Numbered from the stretch's first letter, positions 34,974-44,591 are shown. The stretch is 64,000 nucleotides of DNA from Christensenella sp. UBA2853 (GCA_002350845.1 DEFL01000009.1:31168-95167), one strand, 5' to 3'. The notes: generated from the letters alone by a model not told the origin. Translations and numbers: made by a program.

Positions 34974-35858
34974 ATGAATTACGTAATCAGCTGTTCATCG
35001 ACGTGCGACTTAAACAATGAACATCTTCAGCGCAGAGGAATTGTTTATATTCCTTTCCATTATCAGATGGATGGAAAGCCGCAGCTGGATGATCTTGGCG
35101 CATCTCTTTCCATGGAAGACTTTTATGCTGCGATGGACAACGGGGCAGATACCCGGACGTCTCAGATCAATGAAGATGAGTATGTTTCTTATTTCGAACA
35201 ATATCTGAAGGAAGGAAAGGACCTTCTGCATGTTGATCTTTCCAGCGGCATTTCCGGCACGATGAACTCGGCTCGACTGGCCATGGAAACGCTGAAGGAG
35301 AAATATCCTGAGCGGAAAATCTATGTCGTTGATTCCCTGGCAGCTTCCTCCGGCTTTGGCCTTCTCGTGGATGAGATGGCTGACCGCCGGGATGAGGGCA
35401 TGAGCATTGACGAACTGGCAAAATGGACAGAAGAAAACAAGCTGTATGTTCATCACTGGTTCTTTTCCACTGACCTGAAGTTTTACATTAAGGGCGGGCG
35501 CATCTCAAAAACTGCCGGCATGTTTGGCCAGCTTTTGAACATCTGCCCTCTGCTGAATGTGGACTATCTTGGCAGACTGATTCCCAGGGATAAGATCCGC
35601 ACCAAGAAAAAAGTGATCCATGAGATCGTGAACCGCATGGAGGCGCACGCTCAGAACGGTCTTGATTACTCGGGTAAAGTCTATATCTCTCAGTCGAACT
35701 GCTATGAGGATGCACGCGCGGTGGCAGACCTGGTTGAAGCACGTTTCCCGAAGCTGAAGGGAAAAGTGGAGATTTTCTGGATTGGGCCGACCATCGGATC
35801 CCATACAGGCCCCGGAACGGTTGCTCTGTTCTTTATGGGCGATAAACGCGTCGACTGA
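34974..35858 (+). CDS. DegV family fatty-acid-binding protein
   Basis: 294 residues. DegV proteins bind long-chain fatty acids; many act with fatty acid kinase FakA as FakB. Seen here: the TSQIN motif, the conserved DLSSGISGTMNSAR, VDSLAASSGFGLLV and the C-terminal GPTIGSHTGPGTVALFF with the ligand His. No fakA is adjacent. The ATG at 34974 has AGAGGTG upstream; an earlier in-frame ATG at 34965 lacks spacing. Confidence 0.9.
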   Translation: MNYVISCSSTCDLNNEHLQRRGIVYIPFHYQMDGKPQLDDLGASLSMEDFYAAMDNGADTRTSQINEDEYVSYFEQYLKEGKDLLHVDLSSGISGTMNSARLAMETLKEKYPERKIYVVDSLAASSGFGLLVDEMADRRDEGMSIDELAKWTEENKLYVHHWFFSTDLKFYIKGGRISKTAGMFGQLLNICPLLNVDYLGRLIPRDKIRTKKKVIHEIVNRMEAHAQNGLDYSGKVYISQSNCYEDARAVADLVEARFPKLKGKVEIFWIGPTIGSHTGPGTVALFFMGDKRVD

Positions 35859-35971
35859 CGTTCTACCGCAGGCACGGAAAAATGCATGGTGCAGTGATCC
35901 GCGTCTGCGGTTTTCCATTTGCGCAGGAAAAGGGAATTGTCTCAGAGACATGCTGCCGGAAGGCATAAAGG

Positions 35972-36015
35972 AAAAGATCCTGAAGGAAATGCTTTTTGTT
36001 CCTTCAGGATCTTTT
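35972..36015. terminator. bidirectional terminator after degV
   Basis: AAAAGATCCTGAAGGAA (35972-35988) and TTCCTTCAGGATCTTTT (35999-36015) around a 10-base loop. Serves degV and the convergent antiporter gene. Confidence 0.85.
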
Positions 36016-36047
36016 CTGATCCGCTTTGCCTTTGGCAAAGTCAGGGG

Positions 36048-37634
36048 TTATGCCTGCTTTTTTGAATCGATCTCGCAGGATTCCTTTGCGGGAAACAGAC
36101 GATGAAGCTTTCCGACGGCAATGGGGGACTGGCGTCTGGAAGTGTCAATGACCGGTGGAACAGGGATCTTTTTTCCGTTGATTTTCATCACCTTATGCCC
36201 GTGATCCTTTTTGTCATCATGCTTGCTGTCTTTTTCACTTTTCTTCTTTTTCTTGGCAGAAGCTTCTTTCTTGACCTTCTTTTTATGATTTTCACGGGAA
36301 GCGAGGGCAGGCGCAGAAGAGGTGACTGGAAGCGCATTGGCTTTATGAGACCTCGACGGCAGCTTTGCCGCTTCAAGTGTTGCTGCCTTCTTTGCCGCAT
36401 TGGTTTTGACCGGGGATGCAGAGGCTGCAATCGCATCCTGGCGTATCGCACCGGAACGGACCAGGGCATATTTGGCACTCATCGGTCCGATCATTTCGTA
36501 GAGCACAGAGGAGGAGAGAATAATCGTATTGATCAGCATGCCGGATTCAACCGGGAGAATTCTCTGTGCAAGCACGGCAAGGCCAATGCTGACGCCAGCC
36601 TGAGGGATCAGCGCAAAGCTCAGATATTTCGTGACTTCAGGCGGGGAATGAATCAGACGGCATCCGACATAGGATCCAAGCCACTTGCCGAGTATGCGGA
36701 CGGCAAAATAGGTTAACCCGATGATACCGGCAGTCTGCAGAGAAAGGATATTCAGACGCATACCGGAAAGCACGAAGAAGAGCATATTGATGGGGGGAGA
36801 AATTCGGTTGACCTGCTTAAAGAGCGTTTTGTCATCGGTGCAGTTGATATAGGTCGCGCCGAGCATCATGCAGCCGAGCAGCGGGGAAACATTCATCATG
36901 GCACAGCCGCCGGCCAGTGCAAAAATAAACGCGCAGGTCAGCACAATCCGATGGTCCGGGGAACGTCCGCGAAGGACGACACACAGGAGTCGGCCGAGAA
37001 TATAGGCGACGAGAAGCACTCCAAGATTCTGGACAATCGGGAGAAGCATTTCCTGCCAACCGCCTGCGACGCCCTCACTGCTGGCAGCAATGGCCGCTGA
37101 AACGGAGAAGGCAAGCAGCGCGACTGCATCATCGAGAGCGACAACCTGTATGAGCGTATTGACGAACGGGCCTTTGGCATGATACTGACGGATCGTCATC
37201 AGTGAAGAAGCAGGGGCTGTCGCAGAACCGATGGCACCCAGGAGCAGTGAGAAGGAAAGCGGCAGATGGAAAACAACCATCATGACCACGGTGACCAGGA
37301 CTGCTGCGGTCAATGCCTCAAGCAGGGTCAGCAGAATCACCTTTTTCCCCTGGTCACGCAGAATATCCAGCCGGAGATACCGGCCGACACCAAAGGCGAT
37401 CAGGGCAAGTGCAGCATCTGTCACAAAAGACATATGCGCAGTGACATCTGCGGGGATGAGGTTTAAACAGTGCGGTCCAATGGCAACACCGGCAAGGATA
37501 TAACCGGTGACATTGGGCAGGCTGAATACTTTGGACACACGGGACATGAGGAATCCAGCGAGCCACAGAATTGAGATGGCAAGCAATGCCTTTGCCTCAA
37601 TGGATAGCGATGCAATCATCTCATTGATCATCAT
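36048..37634 (-). CDS. CPA2-type cation/proton antiporter with Lys-rich tail
   Basis: 528 residues. About 12 membrane segments span residues 10-400, with family features FSLPNVTGYILAGVAIGP, LALIAFGVG, GAIGSATAPASS and VVALDDAVALLAF (acidic ion-binding pair). These indicate a Na+/H+ or K+/H+ exchanger. There is no TrkA-N domain. Instead a hydrophilic tail of about 125 residues carries Ala/Lys-rich and His-containing runs (HKKKVKKEASAKKKKK, HDDKKDHGH). The ATG at 37634 has AGGAGGTG about 9 bases upstream; the longer frame to 37694 is discarded. Monocistronic. Confidence 0.85.
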   Translation of the reverse strand: MMINEMIASLSIEAKALLAISILWLAGFLMSRVSKVFSLPNVTGYILAGVAIGPHCLNLIPADVTAHMSFVTDAALALIAFGVGRYLRLDILRDQGKKVILLTLLEALTAAVLVTVVMMVVFHLPLSFSLLLGAIGSATAPASSLMTIRQYHAKGPFVNTLIQVVALDDAVALLAFSVSAAIAASSEGVAGGWQEMLLPIVQNLGVLLVAYILGRLLCVVLRGRSPDHRIVLTCAFIFALAGGCAMMNVSPLLGCMMLGATYINCTDDKTLFKQVNRISPPINMLFFVLSGMRLNILSLQTAGIIGLTYFAVRILGKWLGSYVGCRLIHSPPEVTKYLSFALIPQAGVSIGLAVLAQRILPVESGMLINTIILSSSVLYEMIGPMSAKYALVRSGAIRQDAIAASASPVKTNAAKKAATLEAAKLPSRSHKANALPVTSSAPALASRENHKKKVKKEASAKKKKKSEKDSKHDDKKDHGHKVMKINGKKIPVPPVIDTSRRQSPIAVGKLHRLFPAKESCEIDSKKQA

Positions 37635-37747
37635 GCAGATCAACACCTCCTGCAGCAGAATTTCGGGCAATACGGGAATACGCGCATATGGCATTCAGCG
37701 GCATCTGCGCGTTTGATATCTCAGATAATAGGATTATTATAAACGTT

Positions 37748-38539
37748 TTATAGTCGGTTTTCAACCAAATAATCCATGAAAAAACTCTTCGTCAGGGCAA
37801 TCTGATCCCCGGGGCCGGAGATCTGTGTCATTTTTCCGCCGCAAAGGAGATGGCCCTCGCCATGGAGGACTTCATGGCCGCCTTCTGAGAGGACGTAGCT
37901 TCCATCCGGGATGGCGAGCATCGGCATGATATGACTGTCAGGAAGTGAAATCTCGGCATACAGCAGCCTGCCGTCCAGAACCGTGTCCCGGTTTTCATTG
38001 TAGTGGGGAAGGATATGCAGGTCGGTCAGCCCGAGCCCGGGAAGAAAACGCTGGTATGCCGGGTCTGTGCTTTCGCCTGGCGCTTCAGGCTGTGCATACA
38101 CGGTCCCGGCAGCATTCATGCTGCCGGCAGAAATGCCAATGATGATGCCTTGAAACTGGCGAAGCGCATCACCCAGGCCGATCTCCTGAAAGAAGCGGTT
38201 CTGTGTGGGCACATGTCCTCCGCACAGCAGGACAATATCGGCAGATGCCAGACATGCCCCCACAGACCTGGCATTTCTGCTGTCCAGAATGCTGGCAGTC
38301 AGCGCAGGCCAGCCGGAGGCACGGAAAGCATCCCGGTAATCGGCAACAAAGGCATCGTTTTGCGCGTGGGCATCCGGCGTGGATGCAATCAGCAGCAGAT
38401 GCGGATTCGGACGCGGACCGACACGCAGCAGGAGCTCGCGGAGAAATCCTTCCTCTTCGCGCAGAAGGAATGGAGCATGGACGCCTGGAGGAGGCGGCCA
38501 TGCACAGGGTGAACTGGTGAGAAAAAGTGTCTGAAACAT
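37748..38539 (-). CDS. Peptidase S51-like / class I glutamine-amidotransferase-like protein
   Basis: 263 residues with the dipeptidase E/cyanophycinase fold. The nucleophile serine lies in IIIGISAGSMNAAG, VLLCGGHVP precedes it, and LTDLHILPHYNENRD supplies a His. These fit peptidase S51; aspartyl dipeptidase activity or cyanophycin-related hydrolysis is possible. Cytoplasmic, no signal. GAGGAC lies 7 bases before the ATG. Confidence 0.75.
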   Translation of the reverse strand: MFQTLFLTSSPCAWPPPPGVHAPFLLREEEGFLRELLLRVGPRPNPHLLLIASTPDAHAQNDAFVADYRDAFRASGWPALTASILDSRNARSVGACLASADIVLLCGGHVPTQNRFFQEIGLGDALRQFQGIIIGISAGSMNAAGTVYAQPEAPGESTDPAYQRFLPGLGLTDLHILPHYNENRDTVLDGRLLYAEISLPDSHIMPMLAIPDGSYVLSEGGHEVLHGEGHLLCGGKMTQISGPGDQIALTKSFFMDYLVENRL

Positions 38540-38695
38540 CGTCTGTCCTCAAGAAATGTTGGAAACAGTCTCCGCATCTCCGGGTGAAGACCGGAACTGT
38601 TTGAGTCTGAAAAGAATATGACAATGGAAATGTCAACGTGTTTTGAGAATGGAAGTATAGCAGAAAAGCAGCATGCCGACAATCCATGCAGGCTC

Positions 38696-38724
38696 TTTAC
38701 GAAGAAAAAAGCAGGTTGTATACT
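38696..38724 (+). promoter_or_regulatory. promoter for the GH43-GH28 operon
   Basis: TTTACG (38696-38701), 17-base spacer, TATACT (38719-38724) preceded by TG. Predicted start near 38731 places the upstream ATGs at 38673 and 38727 outside the mRNA and favours GTG 38775. Confidence 0.55.
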
Positions 38725-38774
38725 GCATGAAGACCCACAAAAAACCGATCAGGCCAGAAAGGAAGCAATCATCC

Positions 38775-41042
38775 GTGCTGACAGAAAATATCAATATCAG
38801 AGATCCATTCGTTCTCCTGTGGAATGATACATACTATCTGTATGGAACACGCGGCGCCACGTGCTGGGGCAAAGCAGACGGTTTTGACGTGTATGTCGGA
38901 AATGATCTGACGCATTGGGAGGGACCGAAAGTCTGTTTTCAGAAACCGGAAGGCTTCTGGTCGGACCGCAACTACTGGGCACCCGAAGTCTATGCCGTTG
39001 GCGGTGCGTTTTATATGCTTGCCAGTTTTAAAGCCGAAGGCGTCTGCAGAGGCACCTGCATTCTCCGATCAGAGCATCCAGAGGGACCATTCCAGGTGTA
39101 TTCAGACGGCCCCGTCACCCCGCGAAACTGGGAATGTCTGGATGGAACCCTGTATGTTTCCAAAGCAGGGAAACCCTACATGGTATTCAGCCATGAGTGG
39201 GTTCAGGCCGGAGACGGTGAAATCTGTGCAGTGGAACTTTCAGAAGACCTGAAGGCAGCTGTGGGTGTGCCGTTTGTTCTCTTTCATGCTTCGGATGCAC
39301 CGTGGGCCAAATGGATGACCCACTCAAGCGGTGTGCGTGGCTGTGTCACAGACGGTCCGTTTATGGTCAGAACGTCTTCCGGTCAGCTGTGCTGCCTCTG
39401 GGCAAGCTTCTCGGAGAATGGCTATACAGAAGGCGTTGCTGTTTCCGACAACGGTGAAATTGATGGTCATTTTGTGCAGGCACCTCCGCTCTTTGACAGG
39501 GACGGCGGGCATGGAATGGTGTTCAGCGACCGCAGCGGGCACCTGTATCTTACGCTGCACAGCCCGAATGTTCATCTGCAGGAGCATCCCTGTTTTATCC
39601 CGCTGATGGAGAAAAACGGAATGCTCTGCCCGAAAGAAGGAACGGATGCGGCATGGAAGGATGAACTCCAGGAAAAACTCACGTCCATGAAAGCGCGTCT
39701 GGAGGCAGTGTGCACGGCATGGAGCGGCCCGGATACCATTCTTACTCCGGAAGAAATAGGGTATGATGGAAGCGGGAAGGTTACGGAGTATCTGCAGGCG
39801 GCAATGGACAGACTTTCTTCTCAGGGCGGCGGGACACTGCTGCTGAGCGCAGGGGACTATGTCTCCGGGACTCTGGTCTTCCGGTCGAATGTGCGTCTGT
39901 GTGTACAGAAGGGAGCAAGACTGGTCGGATCGACAGAGCTTGCGGATTACCCCGAAAAGCATGCGCAAAGACTGACCGTGCAGGATACAAGCATGGGGAT
40001 GCATCAGTCGCTGATTTTTGCTGAGGGATGCGACAATATCTGCATTACAGGCGGCGGTGAGATTGACGGACAGGGAACACAGGATCATTTCCCCGGAGAG
40101 GAAACTGCACAGGGCACCCCGGGACGTCCGTTCCTGATGCGGATCATCGACTGCCGGCATGTCACTGTGCAGGATATCACGCTTCGAAATGCTGCCTGCT
40201 GGATGCAGAATTACCTGAACTGTGAACAGGTCCTTCTGGAACGAATGCATGTCCTGAATCATGCCAATTACAACAATGATGGTCTGGATCTGGACGGATG
40301 CAGAGATGTCATTGTCCGCTCCTGCCAGATTTACTCCGGTGATGACGGCATCTGCATGAAAGGCGCAGGACAGACGCGCATGGAGCAGGTGCTCATTGAA
40401 GACTGTGATGTCTATTCTGCCTGCAATGCCATCAAGATCGGAACGGATACGCAGGGGGATTTTCGCAGTATCCTGATTGAAAACTGCCGGATCGGCGGAC
40501 TGGAAGCAGATCCTTCCGGCCTCAAGCATCCCTGGGCAGACAGCGCAGTCTCGTTTGAAATGATGGACGGCGGCGAGGTTGACGGAATCATCGTTCGCAA
40601 CATCACCATCTCAAGAGCATGGAGTCCCTTCTTTATGCGCATGGAGAACCGGGGAAGGGTCAAACCCGGAGACCCCAGACCGGGCATTGGACAAATGCAC
40701 CGGATCCTTTTCTCACATATACGGGCGACGGACTGCGGTCCGAGAGGCTCCTATTTCCTGGGTTCGCCCGAAGGTGAGATTGAAGATGTCTGCATGGAGG
40801 ATGTGCAGGTTCTTCAGAAAGCTTCCACAAAAGAGATCCGAAGGGAAGAAGACTATCCGAGAATGAAGGATGTCTACCCGGATGCACACATGATTGACAC
40901 AATCGGAGACGCACCGGCGTATGCGCTCTGGGCGCGTTATGTCTCCCGCCTGACACTGGATGGGTACTGTGTAAAACCGGAAGAGGGCGAAAAACGGCCT
41001 GCATACGTCGCTCAGACGCAGGTGCAGATGACAATCCAGTGA
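38775..41042 (+). CDS. GH43-GH28 fusion glycosidase
   Basis: About 755 residues, two glycosidase folds in one chain. Residues about 5-300 are a GH43-type five-blade propeller (INIRDPFVLLW with the catalytic-base Asp, YWAPEVYAVGG, DGPFM). Residues about 325-755 are a GH28 polygalacturonase-type beta-helix (DGSGKVTEYLQAAMD, GGGEIDGQG, NNDGLDLDGC, SGDDGICMKG). GH43 commonly removes arabinose or xylose side chains and GH28 cuts galacturonan or rhamnogalacturonan, which suggests pectin fragments as substrate. No signal peptide, so intracellular action on imported oligosaccharides. GTG 38775 follows AAAGGAAG by about 9 bases; a longer version from ATG 38673 is possible. Confidence 0.85.
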   Translation: MLTENINIRDPFVLLWNDTYYLYGTRGATCWGKADGFDVYVGNDLTHWEGPKVCFQKPEGFWSDRNYWAPEVYAVGGAFYMLASFKAEGVCRGTCILRSEHPEGPFQVYSDGPVTPRNWECLDGTLYVSKAGKPYMVFSHEWVQAGDGEICAVELSEDLKAAVGVPFVLFHASDAPWAKWMTHSSGVRGCVTDGPFMVRTSSGQLCCLWASFSENGYTEGVAVSDNGEIDGHFVQAPPLFDRDGGHGMVFSDRSGHLYLTLHSPNVHLQEHPCFIPLMEKNGMLCPKEGTDAAWKDELQEKLTSMKARLEAVCTAWSGPDTILTPEEIGYDGSGKVTEYLQAAMDRLSSQGGGTLLLSAGDYVSGTLVFRSNVRLCVQKGARLVGSTELADYPEKHAQRLTVQDTSMGMHQSLIFAEGCDNICITGGGEIDGQGTQDHFPGEETAQGTPGRPFLMRIIDCRHVTVQDITLRNAACWMQNYLNCEQVLLERMHVLNHANYNNDGLDLDGCRDVIVRSCQIYSGDDGICMKGAGQTRMEQVLIEDCDVYSACNAIKIGTDTQGDFRSILIENCRIGGLEADPSGLKHPWADSAVSFEMMDGGEVDGIIVRNITISRAWSPFFMRMENRGRVKPGDPRPGIGQMHRILFSHIRATDCGPRGSYFLGSPEGEIEDVCMEDVQVLQKASTKEIRREEDYPRMKDVYPDAHMIDTIGDAPAYALWARYVSRLTLDGYCVKPEEGEKRPAYVAQTQVQMTIQ

Positions 41043-41055
41043 GGGTGGACAGAAG

Positions 41056-42204
41056 ATGAAATGCCTGAAAAATGAGAAAAGAGCAGCCGCGGCTTTTGAT
41101 GGATTTCAAGTCCGGGACGCAGTACGGGTCCGGGCGTTTCACGAATCGGTGCCGTCCTATGCCGTGACTGCACTCCATGAACTGAAGGGGCTTGCTGAAG
41201 CACTGGGGCTTTCGGGCTTCCTGGTCAAGGATGAAAGCACAAGGTTTGGACTCAATGCGTTTAAGGGACTCGGCGGAACATACTGCGTCGCGTCATGCCT
41301 GGCAGATCTCATGGGTCTGCAGGACGGATGGAAGTTTGAGGACCTGTCCCGGGAAAACATACAAAGGCCTGTTTTCGCCACTGCCACGGATGGAAACCAT
41401 GGGCGCGGCATTGCCTACGCTGCACGCCTCTTTGGATGTGAATGCCATGTGTTTCTTCCGAAGGGAAGTGCACCGGAGCGCGTGGAGAATATTCGCAAAG
41501 AAGGCGCCTATGCGGTTGTCACTCAGGGCGATTATGATGAGACGGTTCAGATCTGCGCACAAAAGGCAGAGCAAGAGCACTGGATTCTGGTGCAGGATAC
41601 GGCATGGGAAGGATATACAGCCATACCGGAACGGATTATGCAGGGGTATCTGACGATGGGGGATGAAATCCGGGAGCAGATGAAAATCCGACCCACGCAT
41701 ATCTTTCTTCAGGCCGGCGTTGGATCCATGGCAGCCAGTCTGTGTGCCTATTTTCGGGCACTGTATGGTGAGGAGACCGTGATTTCCATCGTTGAAGCGA
41801 CAGCGGCCGACTGCTTATATGAAACCGTCAGAATCGGTGACGGACAACTGCACAGAACGGCAGGAAGTATGCAGACGATGATGGCCGGGCTGTGCTGCGG
41901 ATTTCCCTGCCTGACGGCCTGGCAGATGCTGGAAAAACAGGCGGATTATTTTCTGAGCATTGAAGATGAGGATGCAGCCGTGGGCATGTGCACGCTGGCC
42001 CATCCCTGTGCAGGCGATTGTGCGATTGAATCCGGAGAGAGCGGAGCCTCTGCAGTCGCCGCGGTGGTGCAGGTGATGCGCAGGTATCCGGAAGTGCAAA
42101 CGGCACTGGGGCTTGGAAAAGACTCTGTTGTGTTGTGCATCTCTACAGAAGGCGCGACAGACCATGAGAACTATCATCGGATTGTATGTGAAAACGGGGA
42201 ATGA
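41056..42204 (+). CDS. dpaL: Diaminopropionate ammonia-lyase
   Basis: PLP fold-type II enzyme that turns 2,3-diaminopropionate (and often D-serine) into pyruvate and ammonia; 382 residues. The PLP lysine lies in GLNAFKGLGGTY. Family motifs are TDGNHGRGIAYAARLFGC, VFLPKGSAPERVENIR, QDTAWEGYTAIPERIMQGY and QAGVGSMAASL. GAGGGTGG precedes the ATG, 13 bases after the glycosidase stop. Its place in a glycosidase operon is unusual. Confidence 0.9.
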   Translation: MKCLKNEKRAAAAFDGFQVRDAVRVRAFHESVPSYAVTALHELKGLAEALGLSGFLVKDESTRFGLNAFKGLGGTYCVASCLADLMGLQDGWKFEDLSRENIQRPVFATATDGNHGRGIAYAARLFGCECHVFLPKGSAPERVENIRKEGAYAVVTQGDYDETVQICAQKAEQEHWILVQDTAWEGYTAIPERIMQGYLTMGDEIREQMKIRPTHIFLQAGVGSMAASLCAYFRALYGEETVISIVEATAADCLYETVRIGDGQLHRTAGSMQTMMAGLCCGFPCLTAWQMLEKQADYFLSIEDEDAAVGMCTLAHPCAGDCAIESGESGASAVAAVVQVMRRYPEVQTALGLGKDSVVLCISTEGATDHENYHRIVCENGE

Positions 42205-42208
42205 ATGG

Positions 42209-43642
42209 ATGGAGACAGGGAGTTCTTTTCAGACAAAAAATGAAAGAAGGCAGCACATCTTTGACAGCTGCCTGGATAAACTCAGGGGAAACCTCCAGCA
42301 GTTCGGAGCATACCGTGTTCTGGTCGAGGGCGGCGGATATCAGAAAATCTGGCTGGAGACGCAGCCGATGGGCGGAGAAATGTATGCCGGCGTGGATATG
42401 GAGGCGGCACTGAACAATTCTCTGCTGTTCCTCAGATATCAGAGAGAGGACGGAAGAATGCCGGGATCGATTGCCTTCAGAGATGGCGTCCTGGTTCCGG
42501 AATACAATAAGTTTCAGGGGTTCTGTTTTCCCTGGCATGCGTTGAATCTGTACTATCTGTGCGGAAGAGACGCGGAATATCTGGGAGCACTCCGTGAAGG
42601 TCTCCAGGGAATGCATCAGTACCTGACAAAGTACCGGAAAAATCCTGCCACCGGTGTGCTGCAGAGCTTCTGTGTGTACGATACAGGGGAGGATAACGCT
42701 GTTCGTTTTGCAGACAGCCCCAATTACTGGACCGAGGATGCACGTCCGGAGGGGTATCGTATTGTGCCCATGGACAGCATGGATGTGACAAGCTGGGATT
42801 TTGCTGCCTGCGACACGCTGCGTGAAATTGCTGCCATCCTGAAGGATGAAAGGGAAGAGAGAAAGTGGAATCAGTGTGCACAGCAGATCAGAGACACCCT
42901 GCGCACTGCTTTGTGGGATGACAGGCTGGATGCATGTTTTGACCGTGATGCGCATGGCCATGTGATGCCGCAGCTGATCCATAACAACCTCCGCTGCATG
43001 TACTGGGAAAGCTTTTCGCAGAACATGGCGGACCGGTTTGTGGAGAAGCATCTGCTGAATCCGAAGGAATTCTGGACCAGACTGCCGCTCCCGTCTGTGG
43101 CGGTATCGGACCCCGATTTTCGGAATGCACCTGAAAACAACTGGTCCGGACAATGCGAGGGACTGACGTTCCAGAGGGCGATTCTTGCCCTTGAACGGTA
43201 TGGAAAAACAGAGATCATGACGGAAATTGGAAGGAAATTCCTGGATGCGCTTGCCGATGGCGGGTATGTCTATCCGCAGCAGTTTGATCCTCTGACCGGG
43301 AAGCCGACGATTGTCGGCATGATCAGTCATGCGCCGCTCAAGCCGGGAGATACCGAACCGGCTCAGGATGCATATGGACCGACCATGCTGGCTGCACTGG
43401 AGTACCTTGCACATATGGAAGGAATCGACATCGAGTTTGATCATGTTCTGTTCAGCGCAGTGCAGGGTGAAACGTTTGAAGCCGCAAGAAAATGGGGAGA
43501 ACATGAATATGTGCTTTCCAGTGATGGCGTGACGGCAAAAGCCTATCTCGACGGCCGGCTTCTTTCTGCTTTTCCTGCCGGCTGCCGTATGGTGACCGGG
43601 ACGGATGGTGTGCCGGCGTCTGAACTGGTTCGTTTGGGGTGA
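42209..43642 (+). CDS. (Alpha/alpha)6-barrel glycoside hydrolase, GH63/GH37-like
   Basis: 477 residues with the helical-barrel pattern of the GH63/GH37/mannosylglycerate-hydrolase group. Supporting segments are GEMYAGVDMEAALNNSLLF, WHALNLYYL, DSMDVTSWDFAACDTL, YWESFSQNMADRF, NNWSGQCEGLTFQRAIL and a C-terminal beta extension. Substrate unknown; a glycan-derived disaccharide or aldobiuronic acid would fit the neighbourhood. ATG 42209 is chosen, after GGGGA, 4 bases past the dpaL stop; the longer frame inside dpaL is rejected. Confidence 0.7.
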   Translation: METGSSFQTKNERRQHIFDSCLDKLRGNLQQFGAYRVLVEGGGYQKIWLETQPMGGEMYAGVDMEAALNNSLLFLRYQREDGRMPGSIAFRDGVLVPEYNKFQGFCFPWHALNLYYLCGRDAEYLGALREGLQGMHQYLTKYRKNPATGVLQSFCVYDTGEDNAVRFADSPNYWTEDARPEGYRIVPMDSMDVTSWDFAACDTLREIAAILKDEREERKWNQCAQQIRDTLRTALWDDRLDACFDRDAHGHVMPQLIHNNLRCMYWESFSQNMADRFVEKHLLNPKEFWTRLPLPSVAVSDPDFRNAPENNWSGQCEGLTFQRAILALERYGKTEIMTEIGRKFLDALADGGYVYPQQFDPLTGKPTIVGMISHAPLKPGDTEPAQDAYGPTMLAALEYLAHMEGIDIEFDHVLFSAVQGETFEAARKWGEHEYVLSSDGVTAKAYLDGRLLSAFPAGCRMVTGTDGVPASELVRLG

Positions 43643-43646
43643 TGAT

Positions 43647-44591
43647 ATGCAGCTGTTTTCTGTCATTATGCCCAAAATGGTCTATTTCTTTATCCTGATG
43701 GCCCTGGGATTTGTGCTTGCAAAGATCGGAATGATTCCAAAGCCTGTGATTCCCACGCTGTCAGCGCTTGTCGTCAGGGTTTTTCTTCCCTGCCTGCAGA
43801 TGGGACTGGTCTTTGAAAACGGCACCACGTTTGGTACGTTTCTGGAACAGAGCCATTTTGCCCTGATGCAGCTGTGCGCATACATCATCCTCACGGTTTT
43901 CGGACTTCTGGGAGCGGCGCTTTTCCGCTTGCGCTATCCTCAGCGCAACAGTTTTACCGGAGGAATGGTCGGAGGCAATTTCGGCTTTCTGTTTGTACCG
44001 CTGATCGTTTCCTCTTTCCCTGCATATCAGGGATTCATTCCGATCATGGCCGCTATGGATACACTCTATGTGTGGACCGTTGGACTTTTTCTGTATTCAG
44101 AAGGAACCTCGGGGAGCGGCGGAAAAGGTTTCCTTCAGATGCTCAGGAAACGGCTGCTGAATCCCATGCTGATTGCGATTCTGATCAGTCTGTGTATTTC
44201 TTCACTGCACATCACGCTACCCAGGCCTTTGACGGACGTGATCTCCGGAGTGGGGAACGTGTCTGGCACAATCGGGATGATGCTGCTGGGTGCAAACATC
44301 TGTTTCATGCAGAAAAATCTGAAGGCAAGAGCTGGCTCTTCGCTTGGATTTGTGTTTCTTCGGCAGCTGGCGGCACCACTGACTGTGTTTCTCCTCTCGA
44401 GACTGGTGGTGGGTGAGTCACAGGCGCTGCTCCTGATGCTCCTGGCGGGAATTCCAACAATGACGACAACTGGACTTCTCGCGATTGAATATCATACGGA
44501 TGTGGATTATGCTTCCAATCTGGTGTTTGTTTCCACGATCCTTTCCCTGGCAACACTGCCGCTGATTGCATTGATCAGTGGGTATCTATAA
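43647..44591 (+). CDS. AEC family (auxin efflux carrier-like) transporter
   Basis: 314 residues with about ten membrane segments. AEC features are a conserved N-terminal segment (MPKMVYFFILMALGFVLAKIG), GGMVGGNFGFLFVPL, GTIGMMLLGANIC and the C-terminal AGIPTMTTTGLLAIEY. Members move small organic anions such as malate. Last gene of GH43/28-dpaL-GH-AEC, 4 bases after the previous stop, so it may carry a breakdown product of that pathway. GGGGTGAT precedes the ATG. Confidence 0.88.
   Translation: MQLFSVIMPKMVYFFILMALGFVLAKIGMIPKPVIPTLSALVVRVFLPCLQMGLVFENGTTFGTFLEQSHFALMQLCAYIILTVFGLLGAALFRLRYPQRNSFTGGMVGGNFGFLFVPLIVSSFPAYQGFIPIMAAMDTLYVWTVGLFLYSEGTSGSGGKGFLQMLRKRLLNPMLIAILISLCISSLHITLPRPLTDVISGVGNVSGTIGMMLLGANICFMQKNLKARAGSSLGFVFLRQLAAPLTVFLLSRLVVGESQALLLMLLAGIPTMTTTGLLAIEYHTDVDYASNLVFVSTILSLATLPLIALISGYL

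Noticed and set aside
42143..43675. 510-codon open frame antisense to the helical-barrel glycosidase
   Set aside because: Shadow frame with no motif; the sense protein has a coherent fold pattern and operon placement.
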